Positions 45,217 to 52,928 of a DNA stretch of 64,000 nt are shown here, piece after piece. The notes beneath the pieces were generated by a model. That model searched no databases and was not told the origin of the DNA. It saw nothing but the letters and a program-made list of their open reading frames with translations. The stretch lies in contig NZ_JANU01000006.1 in the NCBI RefSeq assembly GCF_001044395.1, forward strand, positions 124,001 to 188,000. Direction: 5' to 3'. Each line of letters opens with the position of its first letter. Position 1 is the stretch's first letter. This stretch comes from Caenimonas sp. SL110 (GTDB taxonomy: Bacteria; Pseudomonadota; Gammaproteobacteria; Burkholderiales; Burkholderiaceae_C). The position numbers and the translations under genes were made by a program.

Positions 45217-47094
45217 CTAGGCGGGCTTGATACTGCCAGGCACGATTTTCGCGCCGAAGTCGCGCATCATCGCCTGAACAAAGGGGTCGCCGTGAATGAC
45301 TTCCTCGGCGGCCTTCTGTTTTTTCTCTGCTGCGGCTGCGTTGCGGCGTGCGGGGCTGTCCGTGACCGGGCCGACCTCGACGCTCAGGCTCACGGCATGG
45401 CCCGCCGCATTCAAGGCCGTCGTGAGCCGCTCGCGGCTGGCCGGCTGGTTGAGCGATTCGCGCTCGACGCGCAGCATCCAGTGACCTTCGTCACGCGCCA
45501 TCAGCTGCGACTGGAGCGCGAGTTCGCGCACGAGCGCCGTCACGGCCTCGCGCGCTACCAGGTCGCCAACCACACTGAACCAGAACTCGCCTTCTTCGGT
45601 CGGGGCCAGTGCAGCAGGGGCCGCTGCTTCGCGAGGGGTGTCGGCTTGAACGCGCACCGGCACGCCGACGACTTCGCCGGAGGGTCGGTTGCTGGATGCG
45701 GGTGGGCGCGCTGGGGGCTTGTCACCCTGGGACTCCACGACGGATAACACCCTACCGGGTGGAGCGGCAACAGGAGCGGCAACAGGAGCTGTGACTGGCG
45801 CTGTGACTGGCGCGACCCGGGCGACCGTCGTGTGGGCCGGAGGTGGAGCAGCCAGGGCGGCGGATGCGGGGACTGGTGCTGGTTGCGGCGCTGGTTGAGG
45901 TGACGCCTGCGGCGCTCGTGCTAGCGCTGGAGCAACCGGCACTGCAGCCGGTCGCGTTTCACTCAGAGTTTTTTTTTCCTTGATGGCGCCCGCGCCCTGC
46001 GGTTTGAACGCCAGCAATCGCAAGAGCACCATCGTGAGCGCCGCGTATTCGTCGGGCGCGAGGCCCAGCTCGGTGCGGCCATGCAGGCACATGCTGTAGA
46101 GCAGCTGCGTCTCGTCGGCGGGCATCATCGATGCGAGCCGTGCAACCTCAGCACCTTCAGGGTCTGATTCGTCAGCCGAACCCGGCACGGCCTGGTTCAC
46201 GGCCATTCGCTGCAGCACGGCGCTCATTTCTTCGAGTGTCGACGCGGCGCTCAGGCCCAGCACGCGCAAGGCATCGACGGTCTCCACCACGGTCTTGCCA
46301 TCGCCCTGCGCGAGCGCCTCGATGATGCGAACCACATGCGCGCGATCGGCGCTGCCCAGCATCTGGCGCACGGCGGCTTCTTCGAGCTTGCCCGCGCCGA
46401 AAGCAATGGCCTGATCGGTGAGCGACAGCGCATCGCGCATCGAGCCGCGAGCCGCGCGTGACAGCAAGCGCAGGGCCTGCGCATCGGCCGGGACGTTTTC
46501 TGCGGCAAGCACGTGGGTGAGGTGCCCGTGCACCGTCTCGGGCGCCATCGGCCGCAGGTTGAACTGCAGGCAGCGCGACAAAATCGTGACCGGCACCTTC
46601 TGCGGATCGGTGGTGGCCAGGACGAATTTCAGGTACTCGGGCGGCTCTTCGAGCGTCTTGAGCATGGTGTTGAACGCATGCCCCGTGAGCATGTGTACTT
46701 CGTCGATCATGAAGACCTTGAAGCGCCCCTGCACCGGCTTGTACACCGCCTGCTCCAGCAGCGACTGCATGTCGTCCACGCCGCGATTGGAGGCGGCGTC
46801 GAGCTCGGTGTAATCGACGAAACGGCCGCTGTCGATATCGACGCAGGCCTGGCACACACCGCACGGCGTGGCCGTGATGCCGCCGTTGCCGTCCGCGCCC
46901 TGGCAGTTGAGCGACTTGGCCAGGATGCGCGAAACGGTCGTCTTGCCGACGCCGCGGGTGCCGGTGAAAAGGTAGGCGTGGTGCAGGCGCTGCTGCTCAA
47001 GCGCGTTGCTGAGGGCCTGCACCACGTGCTCCTGGCCCACCATCTCCGCGAAGTTGCGCGGACGGTATTTGCGGGCGAGCACGACATAAGACAT
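45217..47094 (-). CDS. dnaX: DNA polymerase III subunits gamma and tau
   Basis: A 625-residue full-length (tau) clamp-loader ATPase. It has Walker A ([10 protein letters not shown]), the zinc-binding Cys cluster (C..PCGVCQAC), Walker B-like DEVHMLT and sensor-2 region [18 protein letters not shown]. The C-terminal part has an Ala/Pro-rich linker and then the tau-specific domain. At codons 373-376 the coding strand has nine A residues (GAA AAA AAA ACT; complement T9 at 45969-45977). A -1 shift would read NSE then stop, and a +1 shift would stop after one more codon, giving a gamma-like product of about 378 residues by slippage. Confidence 0.97.
   Translation of the reverse strand: MSYVVLARKYRPRNFAEMVGQEHVVQALSNALEQQRLHHAYLFTGTRGVGKTTVSRILAKSLNCQGADGNGGITATPCGVCQACVDIDSGRFVDYTELDAASNRGVDDMQSLLEQAVYKPVQGRFKVFMIDEVHMLTGHAFNTMLKTLEEPPEYLKFVLATTDPQKVPVTILSRCLQFNLRPMAPETVHGHLTHVLAAENVPADAQALRLLSRAARGSMRDALSLTDQAIAFGAGKLEEAAVRQMLGSADRAHVVRIIEALAQGDGKTVVETVDALRVLGLSAASTLEEMSAVLQRMAVNQAVPGSADESDPEGAEVARLASMMPADETQLLYSMCLHGRTELGLAPDEYAALTMVLLRLLAFKPQGAGAIKEKKTLSETRPAAVPVAPALARAPQASPQPAPQPAPVPASAALAAPPPAHTTVARVAPVTAPVTAPVAAPVAAPPGRVLSVVESQGDKPPARPPASSNRPSGEVVGVPVRVQADTPREAAAPAALAPTEEGEFWFSVVGDLVAREAVTALVRELALQSQLMARDEGHWMLRVERESLNQPASRERLTTALNAAGHAVSLSVEVGPVTDSPARRNAAAAEKKQKAAEEVIHGDPFVQAMMRDFGAKIVPGSIKPA
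45965..45982 (-). promoter_or_regulatory. A9 slippery sequence in dnaX (candidate programmed frameshift)
   Basis: The run AAGGAAAAAAAAACTC on the coding strand is in frame as AAG GAA AAA AAA ACT C. Both shifted frames reach a stop within four codons. It resembles the heptanucleotide slip of E. coli dnaX and the A9 transcriptional slip described in Thermus dnaX. Confidence 0.65.
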
Positions 47095-47166
47095 GCGGTC
47101 GATTCTACGGGGCCGGACGGTGGGGTTTTTGCGATGGTGCGGGCTAAATCACTGCGGCCGCTCCAC

Positions 47167-47172
47167 TACAAT
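47167..47172 (+). promoter_or_regulatory. -10 box for the SRP RNA gene
   Basis: TACAAT lies 10 bases upstream of the first RNA base of the SRP RNA, consistent with transcription start near 47182. No convincing -35 was found. Confidence 0.5.
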
Positions 47173-47181
47173 ACGCGCTGA

Positions 47182-47281
47182 CGGGCCTCCCCGCATGGTG
47201 AAGCGGCCAACCGGGTCAGGTGGGGAACCAAGCAGCCCTAACTGTGGAGCCAGTGCCGGGGGTAAGGCTCGTCAACCTTTT
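47182..47281 (+). ncRNA. ffs: 4.5S signal recognition particle RNA
   Basis: About 100 bases with the SRP Alu-less form. The conserved apical core is GGTCAGG-TGG-GGAA-CCA-AGCAGCC, with a GGAA tetraloop at 47224-47227 and the symmetric loop that binds Ffh. The ends pair (GGGCCT at 47183-47188 with AGGCTC at 47265-47270), and a short T-run follows. It is divergent from dnaX, its usual neighbour in Burkholderiales. The exact ends are estimated. Confidence 0.88.
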
Positions 47282-47302
47282 CCAAGCTTTTTGAGGTCCT
47301 TC

Positions 47303-47611
47303 GTGCATGCTTTGATCGATCAGAGACGAGCCGAAATATCCCATATCTGCGAAGCGCATCACGTGCGCAAGCTGGAGGTTTTCGGATCGGCCGCACGAGG
47401 CACGGACTTCGATCCGGCCAAGAGCGATGCAGACTTTCTGATCGAGTTCGAGCCGAGGACTACTCGACGTCTGGAGCTTTATCTGCAAGTCAAGGAAGCT
47501 CTTGAAGTTCTTTTGCAACGCAGCGTTGATCTGGTAGAGCCGGGAGCTTTGAAGAATCCATTTGTGCTCGCCTCGATCAACCGGAATCGCGAAGTTGTCT
47601 ATGGAGCGTGA
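47303..47611 (+). CDS. mntA: MntA-type nucleotidyltransferase antitoxin
   Basis: A 102-residue minimal nucleotidyltransferase with the GSx10DxD motif (GSAARGTDFDPAKSDAD). Such proteins polyadenylylate or AMPylate and silence the HEPN toxin HepT encoded next to them. The GTG start at 47303 has GAGG 6 bases upstream; longer starts would run into the SRP RNA region. It overlaps the toxin gene by 11 bases. Confidence 0.82.
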   Translation: MHALIDQRRAEISHICEAHHVRKLEVFGSAARGTDFDPAKSDADFLIEFEPRTTRRLELYLQVKEALEVLLQRSVDLVEPGALKNPFVLASINRNREVVYGA

Positions 47612-47948
47612 TCCGCGCAGCTGGCTTTGGGATGTGCAAACGGCTGCCTCTGACATTGAATCGTTCGTCGCCGGACTCGACGCCGCAGGATATGCGGCTT
47701 CCGCCATCGCTCATTCTGCAGTCGAACGCAAATTCGAGATCATCGGCGAGGCACTCAATCAACTGAGCAAGGCTAACCCTGCACTCGCAAATCGAATACA
47801 GGACCTTCCCCAAATTGTCGCGTTCCGCAATCAGCTGATTCATCGCTACGCCGTGGTCGATCATGCGACCGTCTGGGATGTGATCGAGCTTTCGTTGCCA
47901 CAGCTCAAAGAATCGGTGAGCAAGCTTTTGGGCGAACTCGGCTCCTGA
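47601..47948 (+). CDS. hepT: HepT-type HEPN toxin (DUF86)
   Basis: A 115-residue HEPN protein with the catalytic RxxxxH motif (RNQLIHRY) expected of HepT RNases. It is helical and lies directly after the MntA-like gene. With its partner it forms a type VII toxin-antitoxin system, probably cytoplasmic. Both genes are inserted right after ffs. Confidence 0.82.
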   Translation: MERDPRSWLWDVQTAASDIESFVAGLDAAGYAASAIAHSAVERKFEIIGEALNQLSKANPALANRIQDLPQIVAFRNQLIHRYAVVDHATVWDVIELSLPQLKESVSKLLGELGS

Positions 47949-47952
47949 GGCA

Positions 47953-48945
47953 ATGAGTCTGCATCGAGCGCTCGCGCGCCTTGCCAAGCCAGCTGCGGCT
48001 GTTGGCGCCGCTGTCGCCACCATCATCTACCTCGCGGCACAGCCCGATACACCGGCGCAAGCGACCAGGACACAGGCGCCTGTACCTGCAGAGGTGTCCC
48101 TTGTTGCGGCGCCCGCAGCTTCAGCGCAGACCACAGCCGCGAGCCTGGCGCCGGTAGCACGGGCAGCATCCGGCCCTTCCAGCAAGCTCGTCGCCGAACT
48201 GCGCTCGGCCCGGGACTGGCGAGCGTTCGCGTTGAACGCACGGACACGTCCCGAGGAGGGCGGCTACTTCTACGCCATGTACGTGTCCAACATCTGCGGC
48301 ATGCCCATTGCGAGCATGCCGGAGGAAGCTCAGGCGGCAAATGCGCAGGCCGTTGCCAAGCACGGAACCATCAGTACTGTGAGGATGGAACTGGCGGCAA
48401 AACTCAGCGGCCGATGCAGCTCGTTTTCAGCAGACGAGGCGAGCAGTCTTTACGACGAGACGAGGCGAGCCTCCGAGAACGGGCGCGACCCGCTGATGGC
48501 AGCGACCCGCAAGTTGCGGGGAGCGCTCAACGCCAGCAGCGATGAAAAACAGGAGGCTCTGAAGTCGCTACTGGCGCTGGATGATCCGCTTGCCCTCTTC
48601 GACGGCAACCTGCTCATGCTCGTCATGGCAAGGTCCGCTGAAACAAAGGGCGAACTGTGGTTCAACGGAACGTCATACGGGTCTGATCCGGTGAAGTATT
48701 CGACGCTTCAGGTGGCAATGGCCGTGGCCGGCTGCAGCAGTCAGGCTCCATGCGAAGTCGACACCCACATGATGCTGGCCTGCCTCGGCGGTCAGTTCTG
48801 TACAGACTCTCGGGAAGACTACTTGCGAAACCAGTTCACTGCCCAAGGCGGGATGACCGAAGCCCAGTACGCTGAGGGCTTGAACCTGGCTGCGCAGATG
48901 ACTCGCGCCATCTCGAACAAGCAGGTCAGCGCATTCGTGCGCTAA
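47953..48945 (+). CDS. Membrane-anchored protein of unknown function
   Basis: A 330-residue protein with a single hydrophobic N-terminal segment (AAAVGAAVATIIYLAAQPDTPA) followed by a Pro/Ala-rich linker and a helical domain with several Cys residues (NICGMP, GRCSSF, GCSSQAPCEVD, ACLGGQFCTD). The pairs suggest disulfides and a periplasmic location. I do not recognise the family. It is 4 bases after the toxin gene, but may have its own expression. Confidence 0.6.
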   Translation: MSLHRALARLAKPAAAVGAAVATIIYLAAQPDTPAQATRTQAPVPAEVSLVAAPAASAQTTAASLAPVARAASGPSSKLVAELRSARDWRAFALNARTRPEEGGYFYAMYVSNICGMPIASMPEEAQAANAQAVAKHGTISTVRMELAAKLSGRCSSFSADEASSLYDETRRASENGRDPLMAATRKLRGALNASSDEKQEALKSLLALDDPLALFDGNLLMLVMARSAETKGELWFNGTSYGSDPVKYSTLQVAMAVAGCSSQAPCEVDTHMMLACLGGQFCTDSREDYLRNQFTAQGGMTEAQYAEGLNLAAQMTRAISNKQVSAFVR

Positions 48946-49043
48946 CACTCCCTCCCCTCGCCGACCCCATCCACCGGCGGCGTCTGACAAACTTCTCACG
49001 GCCGCGCTCCTAAAGTTCAATCACCTTACGACAGGGGTGAGTC

Positions 49044-49649
49044 ATGAACACAACCACAGAGCGCGAAACGGCTGAACCAGAGGTCATTCACCGGGTCTGG
49101 CCGCGTATCGTCATTCCGGTTGTGTTGCTGTTCTTTGGCACGGATGGCTTTTCGCAGGTCGCTGCCGTCGCGGTTGCGAACACCCCTCAACTCGAAATCT
49201 CCACCTCATCCCTGCCCCGCTTCGAAAACATCGACGGCGCCAGCCGCACTTCGCGTATCGACATGAGCCTCATGCCAGCCGGCCGATCAGGCTTCGGCGT
49301 AGCAGTCGGTGTCAATGGCACGGACAGCCCCGGCTTTGCTCCGACCGGCGTCTCGGGCTCGGCGCCCAGCAGTGTCGATCTGGGCGTGAAATGGCGGTAC
49401 ACCACAGACAGCAACAACCAGGTCGACGTCGCTGCATGGCGTCGCATCGAGCAGCCCAACGCGCTCAACCTGATCCAGAGCCGCGAACCCACCTACGGCG
49501 CACGCGTGGAGATGCGCGTGCAACCGGGCCTTCAGCGCGGCCTCGTCGCAGACAAAGGCTTCGTCGGCATGCAACTGGAAAGCGGTGCCCGCATCGGCCT
49601 GCGTCGCAGCGGCGGCAAGCCAATGATGTATTACCGCACCAAGTTCTAG
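49044..49649 (+). CDS. Exported or membrane protein of unknown function
   Basis: A 201-residue protein. A hydrophobic segment near residues 25-40 (IVIPVVLLFFGTDGFSQVAA) fits a signal or anchor, and the rest is beta-rich with many polar residues (VDLGVKWRYTTDSNNQVDVAAW, GARVEMRVQPGLQ), as in an outer-membrane-associated or periplasmic protein. It is not assigned to a named family. It converges with the next gene with a 4-base overlap. Confidence 0.55.
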   Translation: MNTTTERETAEPEVIHRVWPRIVIPVVLLFFGTDGFSQVAAVAVANTPQLEISTSSLPRFENIDGASRTSRIDMSLMPAGRSGFGVAVGVNGTDSPGFAPTGVSGSAPSSVDLGVKWRYTTDSNNQVDVAAWRRIEQPNALNLIQSREPTYGARVEMRVQPGLQRGLVADKGFVGMQLESGARIGLRRSGGKPMMYYRTKF

Positions 49650-50878
49650 GCCGCGGGCTCGCCCCGCTGCAACCACTGCAGAGCGCCATTGGCCGCGACC
49701 CGGGCGCTCGCAAAGCTGGCGGTCAGCAGGTAGCCGCCGGTCGGTGCCTCCCAATCCAGCATTTCCCCCGCGCAAAAGACGCCCGGCGCATGGTTGAGCA
49801 TGAGCTGGTCGTCCATCGCCGCAAAGGTGACGCCGCCCGCCGTGCTGATCGCCTCCTGCACGGGCCTCGCAGCAACTACCGTGATGGGCAGCGACTTGAT
49901 CGCTGCAGCGAGTCGCGCCGGATTCTGGATTTCATCTTTGGAGAGCAGCTCGTGCAGCACCGCCAGCTTGATGCCGTCCAGGCTCAGCCTTCCCTTCAGG
50001 TGGCTCGCCAGTGACCGCGACCCACGCGGATGAGCTACCTCTGCAGCAACCTGTTCCGGTGTTCGTGAAGGCAACAGGTCCAGCTCGAAGGTCGCGCTGC
50101 CATTGGCGATGACCTCGTCGCGCAACAACGCAGATGCCGCATAAACAAGGCTGCCTTCGACACCGGTTGCCGTCGCAACAAACTCGCCCTGCCGATGGAA
50201 TGAGCCGACGCGGATCGCGACGGACTTGAACGGCTGCCCCTCGTAGCGCGTGCGGAAATAGTCGCTCCAGCCGCCCCGCACATCGAAACCGCAGTTGGCC
50301 GGCAGCAGTGGCGCGACCTGGACGCCCCGCTGTGCGAGCAACGGTGCCCATGCACCATCGGACCCCAGTTGCGGCCAGCTGGCACCACCCATCGCAAGGA
50401 TGGTGGCGTCCGCGTTCACTTCCACCTCGCCCGAAGGGCCAGCAAAGCGCAATTGCCCGCTATCGGTCCAGCCCCGGAAACGGTGACGCATATGAAATTG
50501 GACGCCCTGGCCACGCAGGCGATGCAGCCATGCTCGCAGCAGCGGCGCGGCTTTCATGTCCGAAGGAAAGACGCGGCCCGATGTTCCCACGAAGGTCGTC
50601 ACGCCAAGCGCACCGGCCCACTCGCGCAATTGCTCCGCGCCGAACGACCGCAGCCACGGCGCTACGCTTTCCACTCGCGAGCCGTAGCGCGACAGGAAGG
50701 GATCGAACGGCTCCGAGTGCGTGAGGTTCAATCCGCCCTTGCCCGCCAGCAAAAACTTGCGTCCCACCGAAGGCATCGCGTCATACAGATCGACCTTGAC
50801 GCCAGCCTGGGCCAGCACTTCTGCCGCCATCAGGCCCGCCGGTCCACCGCCGATAACCACCACCTGTGAAGTACTCAT
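49646..50878 (-). CDS. FAD-dependent oxidoreductase, HI0933/BaiN-like family
   Basis: A 410-residue flavoprotein with the N-terminal Rossmann motif VVVIGGGPAGLMAAEVLAQAGV and later GKGGLNLTHSEPF and CAGEMLDWEAPTGGYLL segments characteristic of the HI0933 family. The reaction is unknown, but some members act as reductases on steroid or aromatic substrates. It is the last gene of an operon, overlapping the deacetylase by 4 bases. Confidence 0.9.
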   Translation of the reverse strand: MSTSQVVVIGGGPAGLMAAEVLAQAGVKVDLYDAMPSVGRKFLLAGKGGLNLTHSEPFDPFLSRYGSRVESVAPWLRSFGAEQLREWAGALGVTTFVGTSGRVFPSDMKAAPLLRAWLHRLRGQGVQFHMRHRFRGWTDSGQLRFAGPSGEVEVNADATILAMGGASWPQLGSDGAWAPLLAQRGVQVAPLLPANCGFDVRGGWSDYFRTRYEGQPFKSVAIRVGSFHRQGEFVATATGVEGSLVYAASALLRDEVIANGSATFELDLLPSRTPEQVAAEVAHPRGSRSLASHLKGRLSLDGIKLAVLHELLSKDEIQNPARLAAAIKSLPITVVAARPVQEAISTAGGVTFAAMDDQLMLNHAPGVFCAGEMLDWEAPTGGYLLTASFASARVAANGALQWLQRGEPAA

Positions 50879-51642
50879 TGCCTTAGCGCTTTCAATTGCT
50901 GCGATAGAGCGTCCCAGGTGTAGATGCCCCGCGCCTCGTAAAACATGGCGCCTTGATACGGCCGCGAATCAAGGCGTTCGATCGTCACTGCTTGCGTCTG
51001 TTGCCGGCCACCCAACAGGTAATGCAGCGTCACGAACGGAAACAGACCCAGCCAGGTTTTTTTCTGGGAGGGGTATGACAGGCAGTAGCGCAGGAACCTC
51101 AAGCGGTTGCGCCACGGAACCGGTGTAGCAGTGACCGGGCCGTTCTCGGGGATCGGCTTCAGCACGCGAAAGAACGGCGCACTGCAGTGCCACGCGTTGT
51201 AGAGCGCAAACTGCCGCGTCACACCGAGCAGTCCCAGTTTAGCCAACGCAATCACGGCCAGCGCATGAAGCGCATCGTGGTCGTGATGACCGCCTTCCCA
51301 TGCCAGCACATGAATAGCCTCGGGGCGCGGCAGGCCGGCTAGCCAGTCGGCAAGCCATGAAGAAGCGGCCCGCAGGTTGTGCGGCAGCGCACCGTCCGCA
51401 ATACCGAGCGCCTCACCGGCGAACACCACGTCTGCGCGCGCTACGCCCAGGTCGCCCAGCACCCGGAGCGACTCCGCATTGCGCTGCGCCGATGTCACCG
51501 TGCCCACTGCCCCATTGGTCAGGTAGGCGCACACCACGCGCCGCCCTGCGGCCTGCTCGTCAAGGATCTGCTGGAAAACGCCGAACTCGTCGTCCTGGTG
51601 CGCAAAGAGAAACAGCGCAAGGCGTGTGGCGTCAGGGGCCAT
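50875..51642 (-). CDS. PIG-L family deacetylase
   Basis: A 255-residue protein with the AHQDDE motif (LFLFAHQDDEFGVFQQ) and HHDHDALHALAV, which form the metal site of PIG-L/MshB-type N-acetyl deacetylases. They act on GlcNAc-linked lipids or conjugates. I chose ATG 51642 rather than the TTG 51648 two codons earlier. Its neighbours suggest a glycoconjugate substrate. Confidence 0.85.
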   Translation of the reverse strand: MAPDATRLALFLFAHQDDEFGVFQQILDEQAAGRRVVCAYLTNGAVGTVTSAQRNAESLRVLGDLGVARADVVFAGEALGIADGALPHNLRAASSWLADWLAGLPRPEAIHVLAWEGGHHDHDALHALAVIALAKLGLLGVTRQFALYNAWHCSAPFFRVLKPIPENGPVTATPVPWRNRLRFLRYCLSYPSQKKTWLGLFPFVTLHYLLGGRQQTQAVTIERLDSRPYQGAMFYEARGIYTWDALSQQLKALRQ

Positions 51643-51644
51643 CT

Positions 51645-52505
51645 TCAATACGCGTCGAAGTCCAGGAACGAGAAGGCCACGCGGTCTTTTTCGATCGCGG
51701 CGACCCGGCCCGAAAGCGGCCGGTAGATCAGGTTCAGCGGCGACGGCCTCATGCGGTCCGGGATGCGGACATAGGTCGCGCTGATGTGCCTGGTTGCCGG
51801 AACCAGCCCGAGAAACAAGCGTACCAGCGGTGGTCCCGACCGGGTCACATGCTCTGCCTGCGCGCCCGCAAACTCATCGGCATCAAACTCGTGGTACGCC
51901 GCGATCAGGTTCCCGCGCGCCGAGGCAAAGCACTGCGTCACGCCGTGATCCGTGCGCACCCGCACCGCGTTGTGCGGATTGCTGCAACGCCACTGCACGG
52001 CCTGCGCAGAACGCATCCGGCGAAAGCTCGAATTCATGTCCTGCGAATCCTGGCGCGACAGGAGCCCGCCCACGCCGATGCGCGCTTCAAGCGGCGTGAC
52101 CAGCTGGAAGCCCAGCTTGCGCACGAACCCCGGAGTGCTGTTGGCGTTGGCCACGCCATAGACAGCGTCAAATCCTGCGGCATGGCCCGCCTCGTAGGTT
52201 CTTTCGGCCAGCTTGGTGAACAGGCCCTTGCCCTGGAACTTCGGGTGCGTCGCGGTGTTGAGCGACAGCATGACCTTCACCTGCGCGCCTTCGACCAGCG
52301 CCATGGCCGGGATGCACGCGTAGTGCGCGGCCAGCTCGTCGCCTTCGAACGCGTCATAGCCCATGACTTGCCCATCGGGATTGTCCGCATAGAGCCATTG
52401 CAGGTAGGCCAGGTCGAACTTGTCCGCGCCGGGAAAGCACACCTTCATGAGCTGTGCATAGGCGCCCAGGCGATCCGCGTCTGCGCAAGAGGGTATGAAG
52501 TGCAA
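51645..52505 (-). CDS. GNAT family N-acetyltransferase
   Basis: A 286-residue protein with the GNAT acyl-CoA pattern (ATHPKFQGKGLFTKLAERTYEAG, then GVANANSTPGFVRKLGFQLV). It starts with TTG at 52505; a later Met (near residue 20) could also serve. It lies with a PIG-L deacetylase and membrane proteins, so it may acylate an amino sugar. Confidence 0.8.
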   Translation of the reverse strand: MHFIPSCADADRLGAYAQLMKVCFPGADKFDLAYLQWLYADNPDGQVMGYDAFEGDELAAHYACIPAMALVEGAQVKVMLSLNTATHPKFQGKGLFTKLAERTYEAGHAAGFDAVYGVANANSTPGFVRKLGFQLVTPLEARIGVGGLLSRQDSQDMNSSFRRMRSAQAVQWRCSNPHNAVRVRTDHGVTQCFASARGNLIAAYHEFDADEFAGAQAEHVTRSGPPLVRLFLGLVPATRHISATYVRIPDRMRPSPLNLIYRPLSGRVAAIEKDRVAFSFLDFDAY

Positions 52506-52529
52506 GGGGTGCTTTCTTTGCGCGAAGTT

Positions 52530-52928
52530 TCAGGTGGGGCCGCTGCCCTTGCGCGGCACGAAAACCCATGTGCGCGACAGCGTGAACCCGAGGGCGAGCA
52601 CCGGCGGCAGCGACAGGAGCTTGCCAGCCAGGGGGCTCATGCCCAGTTGCTGGGTCGCGATCCACACAGCCGCCTCCGTCACCGCCAGGTTGATCGCCAC
52701 CACGATGAAGTATCGGACGACCTGGTAGCCATGCAGGCGCGCGGAATCGCGGAAGGTAAAAAACTTGTGCATGACCAGGTTGACGCCGACGCCGACGAGG
52801 AAAGCAACGGCCACCGCAATTTCCTGCGCGATACCGGCTGTGAGCATCAGGTGCAGCACACCCAGGTCCACCAGCAGGCTCGTCACGCCCGTGACGATGA
52901 AGCGCACGAATTGGCCGAACGCCTTCAT
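52530..52928 (-). CDS. GtrA family membrane protein (second copy)
   Basis: A 132-residue, four-helix GtrA protein with FVRFIVTGVTSLLVDLGVLH at the start and MHKFFTFRDSAR in the middle. It is the second GtrA in the window, beside a large membrane protein just as at 10750-12872. The start is the Met at 52928, overlapping the membrane-protein gene by 4 bases. Confidence 0.82.
   Translation of the reverse strand: MKAFGQFVRFIVTGVTSLLVDLGVLHLMLTAGIAQEIAVAVAFLVGVGVNLVMHKFFTFRDSARLHGYQVVRYFIVVAINLAVTEAAVWIATQQLGMSPLAGKLLSLPPVLALGFTLSRTWVFVPRKGSGPT

Noticed and set aside
47093..47302. Longer start for the nucleotidyltransferase that would include the SRP RNA region
   Set aside because: The region encodes a structured RNA with all SRP hallmarks, and the added residues are not family-like.
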